Part shown: in pieces, positions 1-13,309 of the stretch
Layout of the letters: the number at the start of each line of letters is the position of its first letter
Numbering within the stretch: position 1 is the stretch's first letter
DNA from: Sindora glabra
Lineage: Eukaryota > Streptophyta > Magnoliopsida > Fabales > Fabaceae
Reading direction: 5' to 3'
DNA: 64,000 nucleotides
Assembly (NCBI GenBank): GCA_020226215.1
Contig: CM035233.1
Span: 73,599,317-73,663,316, forward strand
The notes under the pieces: generated by a model
What the model was told of the DNA's origin: nothing
Database searches by the model: none
The model's input: the letters and a program-made list of their open reading frames with translations, nothing else
Program-made: the position numbers and the translations under genes

Positions 1-142
1 ACAAATTCAGGATTTGCTAGGAAAACTTAAGAATATAATAGTGACTAAACAATAATCTCAAAATCACAAAGTGCAATTTAAACTCCAGCAGCCAGATAAA
101 AAATTCAAACTCATCTATTACATGATCAAACATGAAGGATAC

Positions 143-3100
143 CTCAGAGTCTCTTAATCCAAGCAAACTTCTGTCGTTTATATTAGAAGATCCAATTAAA
201 GCGGCACGATCATCTATTATCATCAATTTGCTGTGTACATATACCTGGAAAATTTGTCGATATACATCAGACCAGAGCAGACAGCTTTCACAAGACTGTA
301 TAGTTAGATCAAGTAAAGTCAAACTCTAGAAACTTCTAGATTTCTTAAAAGAAATATGGTCTAGACTTCAATGATGTTGAGGAAGGGGAGACTGGTGATA
401 TGATTGTGATATTTAATATAATACCTGACTTGTAGCCATAGGACCACCGTCATAAAGTCTACCATGAGATCTTAGACCGTAGAAAGAAATGTAATCATGT
501 GCCTTTGGACCGAGCAAAGATTTAAGCTTGTGTAATATGGAGTGTTTCTCTCTAGAAATTGTTCGGTACTGCCAATGTGTAATGGCTCTCACAGTTGCTG
601 CACCCCCATCATCCAAACCACCCTGCAAAATGTCACATAAACAAGACCAGTAAGATTTAACCCTACTAAGTAAGGGATTGAATATTATAGAAAGAAAATC
701 AATAGGGTTTACCTGGAAACCAGGCAACAGAGGCATCACAATTATAACTCTAAAAGGCTTTTCTTCCTTGTGGGCTAGCAAAATACGCCTGTATAGTGCT
801 TCCAATACACGGTTCTGGATAATATCATCTCCCTCTAGACCTGATATGAAAAATTGGTTCTGGAAAGAAAACAAAAACCAGAAAGGAAAAGAAGAGACAA
901 TTAATCCAAGTATGAATTCCATAAAAAATGGTATGCGATATAAACAGGTGTCTAGAAAATGTGAGGGAAAATAGAAGTCTCAAATTAGTCTTCATGTCCA
1001 ATGATTTTCATAAGGCTTTGATCTTGATCTTGTCTTCCAATTAACCCAAACTGATACGTGACTAAATTTAAGGCATTTATGAGGTTATTCTTGTGAAAAA
1101 ACTTACAGAGAGTGTGTTGAAGAATTTCAAAATAGATGTTCTTAATTATATTTTTGTAATTACGTGGAATAGGTAGAAAGCTTTCTCATATTTCCTCAAA
1201 TATCCAAAAAGGCTAGATCAATAATCAAGCTCTGTATTTTATCTTGATGTCGATGCAAGATATGCTGCATCTACTAATCTTCATTCAGAAGCAAGTACCG
1301 TAATCAAGTTAAGATGTGGAGAAAGTCTAATTTTTTTTCCTTGTAATTTATAAATGAAAAGATAATTTCATTTAACATCACTACCTCAATGTAGATGAAA
1401 TGCTTTGCCTTTTCAATAAGAGAACAATATGCAGTATGAATGCTTTCTTCAGGCTGGCTTGTTCCAGCAGACCACTGGCTGACACTTCTGAGTACCTGTG
1501 GTTTACATATTCATACCAAAAAGGAGATTAACAACAGATAAATAATAATGAATAAAGTCTATAAATATCTATGATCCAAATTGATGCTATTTTCAACAAA
1601 CATAAAACAATCCATATTTTACTAGTCTTAATGGAATGTTGTCCGGAGGAGGTGGGGGGGGGGGGAAGAAAAAGACAAAAGGAGACCCGAGAAGCATTAC
1701 TCACCTGACAGCGACAAGTAGCGCATGTGCCAACTTGTCCACATTCTGTAGTGGCTGCATCATGGTTACCTTCTTCTGGTGTTTCCCACCAATCATTGGG
1801 AGGGTCAATGGCAGATTGTGCCTCCAACTTGAAAGGATCAAATTCATCTAAAAGCAATATCATCTGGTTATCTGAAATTAAAGTTTCCTGTTTTGAATTT
1901 TGGGAGGGAAATAAAGAGTTTTCCCAAAATATTGTATGATCAGTAGTATTATTATTCATGCTGTTTCCATTTAACTTGAGGTGTCCATCTGAAGAAACTA
2001 GTCCTCCAGATTCTTGAGGTAAAAGCAGCGGTATATCTTCAACTGGTGACTGAGAGGAAAAGGAATCCTGCCTGTCAAGTTTGTTTCTGTCTTTATCTTC
2101 TTCTTTCTTCGAATCAATGTCCATCTCTTTGCTTCTTCCCATGTAATGAGGGATAACCATGTGATGCTGAGGCATAAGTAGTGGAATTGTTTGTTCATTT
2201 GGGGCTTTGGTTCTCTGTAACATGCTTTGCCATTTAAGAGACAAGGGGAGAAATGACCAGATAATCAAAAGCTTATCTATGAATAAAAGATATACCTTAG
2301 CATGGTTCCAACGTTGAACAAAGTGCCGGGCAATATCACGGCATGGAGGTCCCCAAAGGGCACAATGAACATCATGCCACGGCATACGGGGATACTTCTC
2401 ACGATCCAATTCATCTTTCATGGTGTCTTCCCAAGAATTTGGTTCGGATTCTCTATCCATAAAAGAAAATGCCCATGATCATATTAGATGAAAAGATTCA
2501 AAACCACAGAATTCATTTTTTACTGCCATCAACAACAGTGGACGCTTTCTACATATTCTATTATTCAACTCCATCACACGAAGAAGTTCTAATCTCTCTC
2601 TCTCCCTCTTTTTTCATTAATAACAAGTACTATTGATTCTAGATTTATCATTAATACAATCTTAGGAATGTAATGCATACAATCCATAGCTATATACACT
2701 AAACCAGAAGCTTACGCAATCTAGGAACTTGGACCTCATTGTAACTTCTTAAGTGCATTGTTAGCGAAGCATTCTATTTCCAGAATGAGAAAATGAAATA
2801 CCTTGGGTTGTAGTAATCCTTCCCAGGCCATATTACAGACGGGCAGTCTCCCACTTTATGTTCGGTTGTGTCATATCTACCAAAACATAAATCTAATCCT
2901 CCAATATAGCAAATCTTGTGATCAATAATTACAAGTTTTTCATGGTGCGACCTGTACAAAACCAAACAGTATTAGTCATGTACATACATGTAATGTCTAT
3001 CAGAATCTATATGAAGGTGATCTCAAACTTCATCTTTCATTACCATAAATAAATACGAGCAGAGAAATGATCAGGATACCGCAATACTTTCACATTCTCA

Positions 3101-6100
3101 TGAATGTTAAGCAGTCTTTTCTTACTGTACAAGCTGTTAATTTTTAAAGCCAGAGAAACCTCCTTGTAAAGAAGGATGTATATCTGCAAGATCATTTAAT
3201 GGCAATGTGATGCTCCCTAATGTGAATATTTAAGGGTATAGAAATTCATAACAGGTCTGATAATATCAATAAGGAATGCTATCCATGCCTGAACCCCTTG
3301 TTTAGCCTTTTCTTCCAGTAATGCATCCAGTCGAAAAGAAGAATAATCATGAAAAGGACGTCTCATGTACAACTCTGGGCAAAGCCACCAGCCAGTGACG
3401 AAAATCTGCATCCAGATTCCATCTTCTTGGTGTCAAGTATGTAGTACAGGAAAAAGATGTTAAATACTGTCTAGGTCGACCATGGAAAACATGTACCTCA
3501 GACTTTGCATCTTGAATTGAAGAAGCAATTGCTGCAAATGCAGCCTCACCATCTACAAACCATTGGGCTTGGCTCCCATCCTCAGTGAAACCTCTTATGG
3601 GTGCAAATGAGCCAAAGCGATGAGGATGACACCAGCCCTCCAGAGGTCTCAGACCTGCGTCATTAATTGCTGTCACCCAATCTTTAACTTTAGCACCACT
3701 GGAAGTTCTCAACCTTATGCTCCGATTTCCACTAGTAACCTTTTAATAGTTTCCATTGTAACATTCAGTGTTTTGGTAGCAAAACAGAAAGTTGTTTTCA
3801 TCAGTTGTACATTGGAAACCATATGTTAACTATCCTGTATGAAGTAGCTGCCTACGGATGATTAATTTCAAGGGCAAAAAGGCTCCATGAGAGATTAAAA
3901 AAATGAAAAACTCACCTTAAATGTGTAATGCAAAGGTTTGCGTTCTTTTATATGATCAGCTAAATGTACTTGGGGTCCTCCATTTCCATCTGAGGATGGA
4001 AGGACATCAAAAACAATTATATCCACCGGTTTGTTGTCGAAAGGATCATCCAGCAAAGCCAAAAACCCAGGTTTCAATACAGCCCATACCTGCATACAGA
4101 CAATGTAACCTCAATTAAAACTAGAAAAAGTGAAAAGAGCAAATACAAATTATAGGAAAACAATGTCGGATGTAATTCTGATGTAGAATCTTTACAAGAT
4201 ATTATATATTTTGGTAGTTTTTCTGACCTAATTTAAGATATAAACTTGATTTTTTGGTGTTCAAGAGGGAAAAAAAAAGAAATTTGTAAGATATTAAATA
4301 AGACTAAAACATGATAATCCATTAATTAATGTTTACAATATATGACTGAGAAATGTAAGTTTCACAGGGTACTGAGGCATACAATCCAAGCTTCGTCCAT
4401 AGACTGTACCTCTATATCTGTTTGCCTAGCTGCATATGGCTTGAAACATAACATGCAATTGGTCATTTGTAGCTTATAAATTACTATAGAAAGCATGCCT
4501 ACCGCCTAACTACTTAAAGAAATAATATTTTATAAGTTATGCAAAAAGGCAGCAAGACTGAATCCTAGGCCTAGTTGGTTAGAATCCTTCTCTTCACAAT
4601 TGCAACTAGAAGTAACTTCCAGATTATGCAGTCAGCCAAGAAACTCGAACCTATGAAACTTCAGAAACAAAACAAACCTTCATCCATTTGTTATTGCAGA
4701 AACCAAACCAATTGCATGGAAAGCATGTTACACCTGAATCCTCTGAGATATTTGAAAGATGATTCACGGTTACAAAGCCTTCTTTCAGCTTTGGACCATA
4801 CTCCTGTAAAAAGGATAGCTTGGAGACCTCCAAAAATTTGCAGACCTATTATGCAAAGACATATGTCAGAGAAGAATTTTTCCTTTTTTTTTTAGCAGTA
4901 AAGAATACTGAGAATTTGCATTATACATAGGAAAAAATGGCAGTTTTATTATCCCCAATAACATCGATTAAGGCCTTGTCATATCCTCAAGTAGCAATTT
5001 TGCAAAGAAAATATTAATAAACTGTTATTTGGACCTAGCTCAGTATGATTTCTTTCTCATCGGATGCAGAACATCATGCCAACAGTGAAGTGAACTTAAA
5101 ATTATTGGACCAAATCCATTAACTGCTAAGTGTGAAGCTTCACTAGTACTTACCTCTCGAGAATTCACAATATTCATGTTCCCAAGAAAATGATTCAAAT
5201 AACGCTGCATTGCAACCTTTGCTCTATCTGCAACTGCCTGCTTCCCTCCAAGTGACGGACGTATAATTGATAGGGCAGCAATGGATGGAACATATCTATG
5301 GAAAAAACCAACTTCTCTGTCTAAGCCCCTTTAAAAGAATGGTTAAATAATTATAGCTACCTAAATATCAAGAGCTTTCTTTGGCAATAATTTGCTGCTA
5401 GAAATGTGAATAACTAAAGTTATGTGCTCTCTAAATGGTTGAGCTTTTGAAATAGCTAACAATATCAAGACTATAAGTACCCGTTTCTAACACTGTCTTC
5501 ATGATGCAAAGGCACAGATCCATCATCAGGATCTTCATCATCTTGTACCACTGCCATCTGATCTACGATGCCTAAACTGTGAAGCCATTCTTTTACCTTC
5601 AGTGGAATGTTGTTAATGAAGAGTCAGTTGGATCATATCAACATGCGCTTAGAAGAATTGAAGAACATATATTTCCATTATCCTAACATATTTCAAAGGA
5701 CCAGCAAGAAAAAGCATCAAGTGGTGGAATCAATGTGGAAACATGAGATTGGAAAACTCATGTACGATTAAAAGAAATGGCTGTGAAATTCAACATATAA
5801 CACACAAACCTGCTCTTGCTTTTCATGAAATTCTTCAATTATTGCTCGCTTCCTCAAAGCAAAATGTAAGTTCAGAACTTGTGATGCTTTCTTCACTAAA
5901 TGCCACTTGAACTGTGCCAGACAAATATAATTATCCCCTGGACATTAGTTAGAACTGCATGACTAGGTATGTAGATTCACATGCAATACTAAAGTAAAAT
6001 TATATATAAAAAACTATATGAATTAGCGAATATGTTAATGAGATAAAATAAGTACCCATTTTAACTACAGCCGATACATCAATGAACAGTGAAGTCTATT

Positions 6101-7139
6101 AAATTCACCTTCAGCCTATGCACATAAGCAGAACTCTATTTTCAACCAACATCGATGGATCCATACATGGAAATCATTAGTTACAGAAAATAGATCTAAT
6201 AGCATTGCATTAGAAGTCCTAACACGCAAAATAATCAATTCTACTATTGATCGCCCCCGTCCTATCATCTTATGATCGCAGAACATACTTCTATTTGATC
6301 AAATTACCAAAAGGTATTGACAACATAGTAAATGAAAAGTCCCAGAAAAAAAAAGTGGTAAAATACAAGAATTCAGACGACCATTCCGCATAAATTCAGC
6401 TTTTTGTCAAATTAGGCTATACAAAACATAATTACTGCATATCATGTTTTGGTATTTACGTTTTTCTACCTCTAAGCAGCTAATCCGGTTTCCCCTCCTC
6501 ATAATCTCATAATGATTTTATAAGTACCTCCGATAACTATAATTCATCCTTCCAACCCGATTATGTCAAACAAATAATTGAAATCATAAACTTGAAATAG
6601 TATTTGCGGAAAGAATATTCTATAAGCGGCAACAAAAATGCTCTATTTGTCAATGACTTGGACAACAAGCTTAATCAACAATAGCTTGTGATAATCCATT
6701 TGGATTTCTCAACTTTTCCTTCTACAGGAATTATGGCGCAAAACTGGAGGGAAGAAAAAGAAACTCTATCCCTTCACCTGAATTTTTTGAACAGACAAAC
6801 AAATGCTAGGGAACACCCATACGTCTATCAGTATATAATACATGAAAAGAAAAGCAGAAACGGAGACCCTGCCTGTTTGTACTGCAATTTAATAGTGTAA
6901 GAGAGAAGGATTGGGCTAATATCTGCAGTATCAGGTGGGGAAACTGACACAATCGTGGCCTTCGGCAATTCCTCAAAAATCCAAGAAGGTTCGCTGCCGC
7001 ATTGCCGGAAGGACTGTGAATGGGACAGTAACGTCTCCGGCACTGTATCAGACTGTGGGATAAGCCGCTCGGACGACATATGAATATTTTCCAATGATTT
7101 CCAATGAGAGACTCGTTTTGTTGGCTGTGGTGGACTCAC
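143..7139 (-). CDS. PLDZETA: Phospholipase D zeta (PX-PH-PLD), 3' end outside window
   Basis: Hydrolyses phosphatidylcholine and related lipids to phosphatidic acid; plant zeta-class PLDs act in vesicle trafficking, auxin responses and phosphate-starvation lipid turnover. Sixteen exons read on the minus strand: 7139-6873, 5911-5810, 5596-5481, 5295-5154, 4845-4678, 4089-3916, 3739-3497, 3405-3289, 3183-3044, 2951-2802, 2452-2296, 2214-1705, 1495-1385, 859-713, 622-425, 244-143. They sum to 2844 nt, exactly 948 codons in one frame. Exons 1-4 encode the N-terminus and PX region, exons 5-7 the PH region. The first HKD motif (HHEKLVIID) is in exon 10 and the second (VHSKLMIIDD) in exon 16; IENQFFISGLE spans exons 13-14. 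There is no C2 domain, which separates it from alpha-delta PLDs. The start is the first ATG of exon 1, just before MSPPQPTKR. About 150 C-terminal residues should lie beyond base 1. Introns 1 and 8 use GC donors. Similarity, from memory, is closer to Arabidopsis zeta2 than zeta1. No stop or frameshift is seen. Confidence 0.93.
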
Positions 7140-7993
7140 CCAAGTTGAGCGCGGAAGCGCAAGCGCAACGGAACAAATTCGGTTGTTGTTTTAGAAGAAT
7201 ATGCAAACAAGCCAAGTAAAACGTGGAGGTTTTTATAGCTTCCTTTTTCCTTTTTACATAATAAATGGTTTTCTCGGGTTGAAGCGGACCAATATTGCTA
7301 GAGTGACCGCGGTGCATGCTTACAAGTTATAGCCAACTTGCATTTGCAAGTTTGCTGTTTAATAATATAACAATTTATTTTATAAATAGAAAAGAATTCA
7401 GACCCTTAGTTGTTATACATGAAAAAATATTTAGATTTAAATTTAATTTATTATTAATATAAAATATCTTATATTATTAATGAATTGAAAAACATCATTA
7501 TTAAAAATTAAAAATAAAAAAAAATTTAACAATTTAGATGATAGTATAAATTTTATTTACATTGTTGATGAATCAAATTTCAGCCTAAAGTATTTTACCA
7601 AATTTATTTGGGGTTTGAAGATGCACGGGGTGGTTGTTTACACCAGTTGTATGGAAGGTTGCTTGACGTCTATGACCAAGATAAAGATATAATAAACTTG
7701 CTTTTTTTATTTCTTTCCCCTTTAAGATTATTATTCTTTTGGCTGTAGTTGTGTAACTAATCTAATATAATATTTTGAAGTACGCGGCAGTCATAACACA
7801 AGTGCATTAGCCTGAGATGGAATTCCATAATGGCCCCCATCAATGTCTGAAAGCGCTCGGCATTCTTGTGATTCGCTTCTATCATTGATGACTCGATCTC
7901 AATGACTATTTTATCATCAAAGTTATAATTTCTACTTTTGAGTACCAAGAGGATCTATGCCAATTGAATTTAAAGTTAAAAAATTAAATTATT
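7140..7993. other. 5' flank of the PLD zeta gene, A+T-rich
   Basis: Upstream region of the minus-strand PLD zeta gene. The first ~180 bp are relatively G+C-rich and probably hold the 5' untranslated region and promoter; a pyrimidine-rich stretch is visible on the minus strand. Beyond ~7320 the DNA becomes A+T-rich. No convincing second gene was found; a 63-codon reading frame at 7757-7948 has no recognisable domain. Confidence 0.5.
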
Positions 7994-8210
7994 AATTTTA
8001 TCTTCAAAATTATAAAATATTGATAAAATAATTTATAAATTGAATAATTAATTTTATTTTATTATACAAATTTACATAAATAATTTTATTTTTGAATATT
8101 TATATAAAAAGATGAAATTATTTATATAAATTATTATTCAAAAATAAAGTTAATTATTTAATATAATTTAAAAATTATTTTATCAATAATATATAATTTT
8201 AAGAATAAAT
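7994..8210. repeat. Foldback (MITE-like) inverted repeat
   Basis: The left part (about 7994-8100) and the right part (about 8110-8210) are imperfect reverse complements. The clearest paired block is ATTGATAAAATAATTT at ~8029 against its complement AAATTATTTTATCAAT at ~8172, flanked by further matching A+T-rich sequence. The whole unit would fold into one long hairpin. No target duplication could be fixed, so the superfamily is unknown. Confidence 0.6.
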
Positions 8211-10186
8211 CGAAAAGATCCGGAAAGGGTAAGTTGGTCCAATAGGCGGAGGGGCTCGTCACCAAGTTGAAGTGCCCAGCTCAAACAGCAACAGCACACG
8301 GCATATGCTTATGACAGAAAGAAGGGTTCCATAGAATATCCAACTTTTTATGCTTGCGACCGAGAATATGCCAAAACTGCTAATCATTGATATTCCGTAA
8401 TAATTAAAAGATTCAACAAAATAGACAATTACTGTGGGGATCGGCATCTTGCCTGAATTTGTTGATTCATGAATCTATGTTCCTTCCTCGTCGCGGCAGC
8501 CTAGAAGGAGAAGTCACTTCAATAATCAAACAACCTGATAATGACTTCATGCTGCCAAGAAATTGGTTGGCTTCATGAGAAATATTTAATTAGGAAGAGT
8601 AATGATGATAACACATTTAGTTGCACATCACGATTCAATAGTTATACGATGAATAGTAATTTTCTATGATCTGCTGATAATTTTTTTAAAATTTGATAAC
8701 GACTTTATTAACGAATAACAAGTAACTTATAATAATAATGTTTTATAAAAAAGGATTTCTTGGGTAATCATTGTTTACCATACTCTTACGTACTCAAAGT
8801 TGAGATGCATTCTAAAAGCAACATGTGGACAAGTAATTGGTTGGTTAACTCCGATCAACTAAAACGAAGCACGTTAAAATAACGAGTTTTAGACGATGAG
8901 TTTTCTACAACAATACTATCCTTCTTCGATTTGAATTCACTCCTTCTCAAATTTTTTGCCCTTTCAATCAAATTCTTTAACTTCAATTCGTTTTAGTTTC
9001 TTTTTCCTTTCAATCGTTAAATTCTCTGTTATCTCGGATCTAATCACTCAAATATGAATTCATCTCTAGTTTCAAACTTTTGCAAATTTTTTTCTGCTTC
9101 TTCTTGACCTTGACAATGCTACTGCTTAAAGTCATGTTGCTGACCTATGTGCGGTACCAAAGGGGTTATCAGCTTGGGCACTTTTTGGCTTTGATTTCCC
9201 TAGTTCCAATCTTCAACAGCCACAGTGGATTCGTCTCTCATTCCCTCTTTCATCATGAGCTTCAGGGCATGGCCTTTTCAAGTTGGAAGTCATCAACCAA
9301 TTCATCAAAACTTCAATTTGACAAGCTCATCCAGAAACCTATGCACTGTTGGGGATGTGTGATTTACATGGAAGGCCTTCGACCCACCAATTTATAAGCC
9401 ACCCAAAAGTCATTCACCCACTTCAGCTTCTCTAGGAATCTCAAATTTTCAGCTTTCACTTCTACTTCATTTTCTTCCCCTAAAGTTTCCTCATTTTAGT
9501 TTTTCATTTTCATCTATTTCAACTTCTCCGGCTTTGCATGCCCAATGGTGTCGGAGGCCTTGGCCAAGGACTCAAGGAACACAAATGTGATCTCTTTCTC
9601 CCTCATCAAATAGCTTATTTGGCAAATGAATGGCGTAGACTGAAACAATTATCTTCCTATGCTAAACCGACATCTCAAATTTTTCCAATGAGGCCATAAG
9701 TACTATTGCGTACCATAAGATTGAGTACCAGAGAATTCCCCTTTATAAAATTAGGAAAAAAATAAAGAAAGTGATGTGTGTGGCAAATTAATGTGTGTGG
9801 TGTGACTATTATTATTCAAGTACAAGTATAGTTTTTTAAAAAAAGCTTGATGCTCTTTAATTTTGGGAGTGTATTATGTACTTCCTTTTATCCCATAATT
9901 TATAAGGGAAAATAATTTTGAAGTGTTTACAATATTTATATTATATCTCTTAAATTTTATAAATAATATTTATAATTTTTATTTTTATTATAATTATTCA
10001 CTTCTCTTTTCTCATGTAAACCTAAAATAATTGTAAAAAATAATGTAGTTGAAAGTCAACTTGTATTTGATTAGTAGGATAGAGTTTAACAATAATTCTA
10101 ATATTTTCTATTTATTTTAACATCGTAAGTGAATAAAGGAATATTAAAAATTACTTATATAAATGATGAAATTTTGGAGACGTGAT
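8211..10186. other. Intergenic DNA, no recognised gene
   Basis: The segment 8880-9700 has more balanced base composition than its surroundings and contains a 105-codon plus-strand frame (9080-9397), but neither strand gives a recognisable family and the reading is broken by stops. It may be a relic of a gene or element. The remainder is A+T-rich without clear structure. Confidence 0.4.
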
Positions 10187-10191
10187 CATTA
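10187..10191. repeat. 5-bp target-site duplication (left), CATTA
   Basis: CATTA lies directly before the TG of the left LTR and is repeated at 15245-15249 directly after the CA of the right LTR, as expected for LTR retrotransposon integration. Confidence 0.8.
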
Positions 10192-10973
10192 TGTAAGAAT
10201 TAGTGGTCATCATAGCCATATAAAAAAGTTTCATAATCAAAGTTAATTAGAGTTAATTTCTATTGATAATTACAATCACTACATTGTGGTTAAATCCTAT
10301 TAATTATAAAATTAAATATTATTAGTTATATAGTTATATCTTATTAAATATATTGTTAAACCTTATTAATTACTACCTTTGAACTATATTTTATTAATCA
10401 TTAATTTACTAAATAATCATGGCTCTACTTGTATAATACTCATAATAAGGTGAATTGATGCTTATTAATCAAAATTAATGGATATTCTTCATATTTTTCT
10501 CATTGGAGAAATAAGTAATTTACCACTTAAAGAGTCATTTGAAATAGAATGAAGTTTTTTAATTTAATGGAAGAAGTTGAAGAGTCGTATCTCTTTGATG
10601 AGTTGAATCATTTGAAACTTTATATAAAAAACTTTTGGTCCCTCTTTCTACTCACCATCACATTCACCACAAGTTAGATATAAGTTAAAGGTTTTTATCA
10701 CCTAATACTAGCATTAGAGTAAAATGGAGAATAAGGAGAGAGAAAATCAAGTTGTTAAATTGTACTAACCTTGTTCTCATTTGTATTCTTTACAAGTTTG
10801 TTGTAGATTCTCAATTCTTATAATCCAAGATATATTTTCTCAACATATGGTTTAAAGATAGAAAAATATTGAGGTAATTTCTTACTCTAATTATGCATAA
10901 TTGTTCAATTATATTTGTAAATTATGACATACTTAAGATTCGGGGTTATGTTCACAAAGTTTTTATTTTAATT
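10192..10973 (+). repeat. Left LTR of the 10.2-15.2 kb element
   Basis: Begins TGTAAGAATTAGTGG and ends at the position equivalent to TTCTAACA of the right copy, with the terminal CA mutated. It aligns along its length to 14415-15244, for example the CTCACCATCACATTCACCACAAG block at ~10660 with CTCACCACCACCTTCATCACAAG at ~14898. Confidence 0.8.
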
Positions 10974-10975
10974 TT

Positions 10976-10987
10976 TAGTATTAAAGC
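10976..10987 (+). other. Decayed primer-binding site (initiator-Met type)
   Basis: TAGTATTAAAGC sits three bases after the left LTR and matches the usual plant site TGGTATCAGAGC at 9 of 12 bases. All three differences are G-to-A or C-to-T, the pattern of decayed methylated DNA. Confidence 0.65.
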
Positions 10988-10989
10988 AC

Positions 10990-12115
10990 ATTTTGACTTG
11001 TGTTCATAATTTTATTAAATTTTATTTTTGTAATATTATGATTACTATTGATTGATTTGATTTCACTAAAGTGGTCTAAATTATATGACAATATGAAAGC
11101 TTATTTTTGTACAAGTTAATTTTATTTGTGCAATATTATGGTTGTTATTAGTCAATTTGGTTTCACTAAAATGATCCAAATCAAATGATAATTGGCTTAT
11201 GTTTATAATTCTATTAAATTTCATTTTTACAATATTATGATTACTATTGATTGATTTGATTTTACTAAAATGATCTAAATTATATAACAATATGAAAGCT
11301 TATTTTTGTACAAGTTAATTTATTTATACAATATTATGTTTGCTATTAGTCGATTTGGTTTCACTAAAATGATCCAAATCATATGATAATGTGAAAGTTT
11401 ATTTTCACACAAGTTACTTTTATTTATTTACTAATATGATTATTATTAGTTGATTTGATTTTACTAAAGGGTTCAAATCATATAACAATATAAAAGTTTA
11501 TTTTAAAATCTTATTTGTATAATATGATGCAAATATATTATTGGTTGATTTTGTTTTACTAAAGTGATTCAAATCATATAGCAATACAAACATTTATTTT
11601 TGCACAAATTATGGAAATAATTTTATACCATGCATAAATTTTTATTTGTGCAACATGATGGTAATATATTGTTAGTCAGTATGAATATTTATTTTTGCAT
11701 ATACTATTGAAGTAATTTTATACCTTGTATAAAATCTTAATTGTGTAATATGATGAAAATATACAATTGATCGATTTGATTTCACAAAGTGATACAAATC
11801 ATATGGTAATATAAATGTTTATTTTCAGTTTGATTTTCACTAAAACTAATGAAATCATATAATATTTTAGAAATTATTTTATTGAACAAATAATTATGAC
11901 TATTAAAATAATTTATTACCTAAAGATATAATTATTTTCATAGTCATGTCATTAAAATTTAAGTTATTTTATATCCAATAATATTAAACATTATAACTGG
12001 TGGTAAAATTGAATAAATATTATCACTTTTAGATTAAATTTATTACTTGTTATATCTAATCTTTAAATTTCACCAAAGTGAATCAAATCATACAACATTA
12101 TAGAATTATTTTATC
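10990..12115. repeat. Degenerate ~100-bp tandem repeat inside the LTR element
   Basis: A segment with the core TTTCACTAAAATGATCCAAA followed by TCATATGACAATATGAAAG recurs at about 11061, 11159, 11261, 11358, 11459 and 11552, with weaker copies near 11781, 11832 and 12066. The spacing is close to 100 bp at first and then irregular. Alternate units are more alike, which hints at a ~200-bp higher-order unit. No coding potential is visible. Confidence 0.7.
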
Positions 12116-12428
12116 AATTTTGTGTAAGTTAGGTACAACTCTGGTTCTCTTTTTGAACACATGTTTAATGCATCTAAATTGAATGGTTAAACTTTAGTGT
12201 TTATAAAGAAAAACTAGATATTGCATTGGATGAATAAACTTAGATTTGTATCTTTGGAATGTATACTGATTTTATTACTTATTAAGAATGATTCAAATGT
12301 TATAGATTTTATTATTTTAATCATTAAAGTATAATTATAAAAATTAGTGTGACAAAATCCTTTGAACATAGGGTTAATAATAGGAGTCATGAACCTAAAG
12401 AGGTTATTCTATATCTCTAAATAAGGGA

Positions 12429-13309
12429 TTAACTAGTAGGGGTGGAATAAATAAGTCGAACTACCCTTAACCACCTATTTAAACCTGAATGTAAGGGGGT
12501 TAGATTAGGGTTTTATGGCAGACCAAATCAGTTAGGCGAAATAATTAAGTAATTTTTAAATTTGGGCAGATGTAAGTGAGCAATAAGTAACTGCCTTACC
12601 TATAACCTAATCTAAATCAATATTGTTTTCCCTATAGCTACAGCACAAAGAGAAGAGCATTTTCCCCAACTCATGATATTTCTACTAATTCAACTAAAAG
12701 AAAGAGAGCCAACAACATTTTAATTTTTGTGTTCATCAATCAAAATAAAATCTTATAATTGAATGAGAAAGAGTAATAGTACTTTAGGAACCTTGTAAAT
12801 CTTCTTAAAGCTATTAATACAAATAATTTATAACAATAAAAGGAAATTAATTGGAAAAAAGCTCAATGAACTTAAATATCGAAGAATTAAAGAATTAAAC
12901 TATGATATTGTAGATACCATTTCAAATGAAATTTAAATTGAAACAGAAAGAAGAGGAGTAATGGGGAAAATGACAGTATGTACCTGGTTGAGAAGATTCA
13001 TTGTGAGATCAAGCATTTGGTGTGTATCAAAAAAATCATTGTAGACATTTAGAGTTAGCTTTTCCTTCTTCATAGATATTCTTTTTTAGTGTGTTTTGTT
13101 ATTCATCTTCTCTTTGTTTTGAAATGCTTATCTTAACCTAATGGTAACCACCCGAACTTGGTTATACTCGAATGGATTGGTTAAAGACAGTTCCTAGTTA
13201 TTTGTTAATCGATTTCAAGTGAAGTTTTAGTTACCAATAATAACAATAGTCATGTGGAAAAAGGCTTTTAATCAACCTTAATTACCTGATTTCCACCCCT
13301 ATTAACTAG
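12429..13309. mobile_element. Non-autonomous hAT-type element nested in the LTR element
   Basis: The element proper is 12437-13301 (865 bp). Its ends are inverted repeats that share TAGGGGTGGAA; hAT ends typically read (C/T)AGGG. An identical 8-bp duplication, TTAACTAG, flanks both sides (12429-12436 and 13302-13309), diagnostic of hAT. No transposase reading frame is visible inside, so it would have moved with an enzyme encoded elsewhere. It interrupts the internal region of the 10.2-15.2 kb LTR element and so is the younger of the two. Confidence 0.82.

Noticed and set aside
1654..1665. A run of twelve G bases in a PLD zeta intron.
   Set aside because: A simple homopolymer, possibly of uncertain length; no structural or regulatory role can be supported.
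4566..4660. A tRNA-like phrase (TAGGCCTAGTTGG) and, on the other strand, an ACTCGAACC/GGTTCGAG box.
   Set aside because: The two boxes are on opposite strands and no cloverleaf or SINE tail can be drawn; it lies in a PLD zeta intron.
7048..7317. An 89-codon minus frame overlapping the start of PLD zeta in another register.
   Set aside because: No family resemblance; at most an upstream reading frame in the leader, which cannot be shown without transcript data.
9080..9397. A 105-codon plus frame in a patch of balanced composition.
   Set aside because: No recognisable domain, no splice context, and flanking sequence is broken on both strands.
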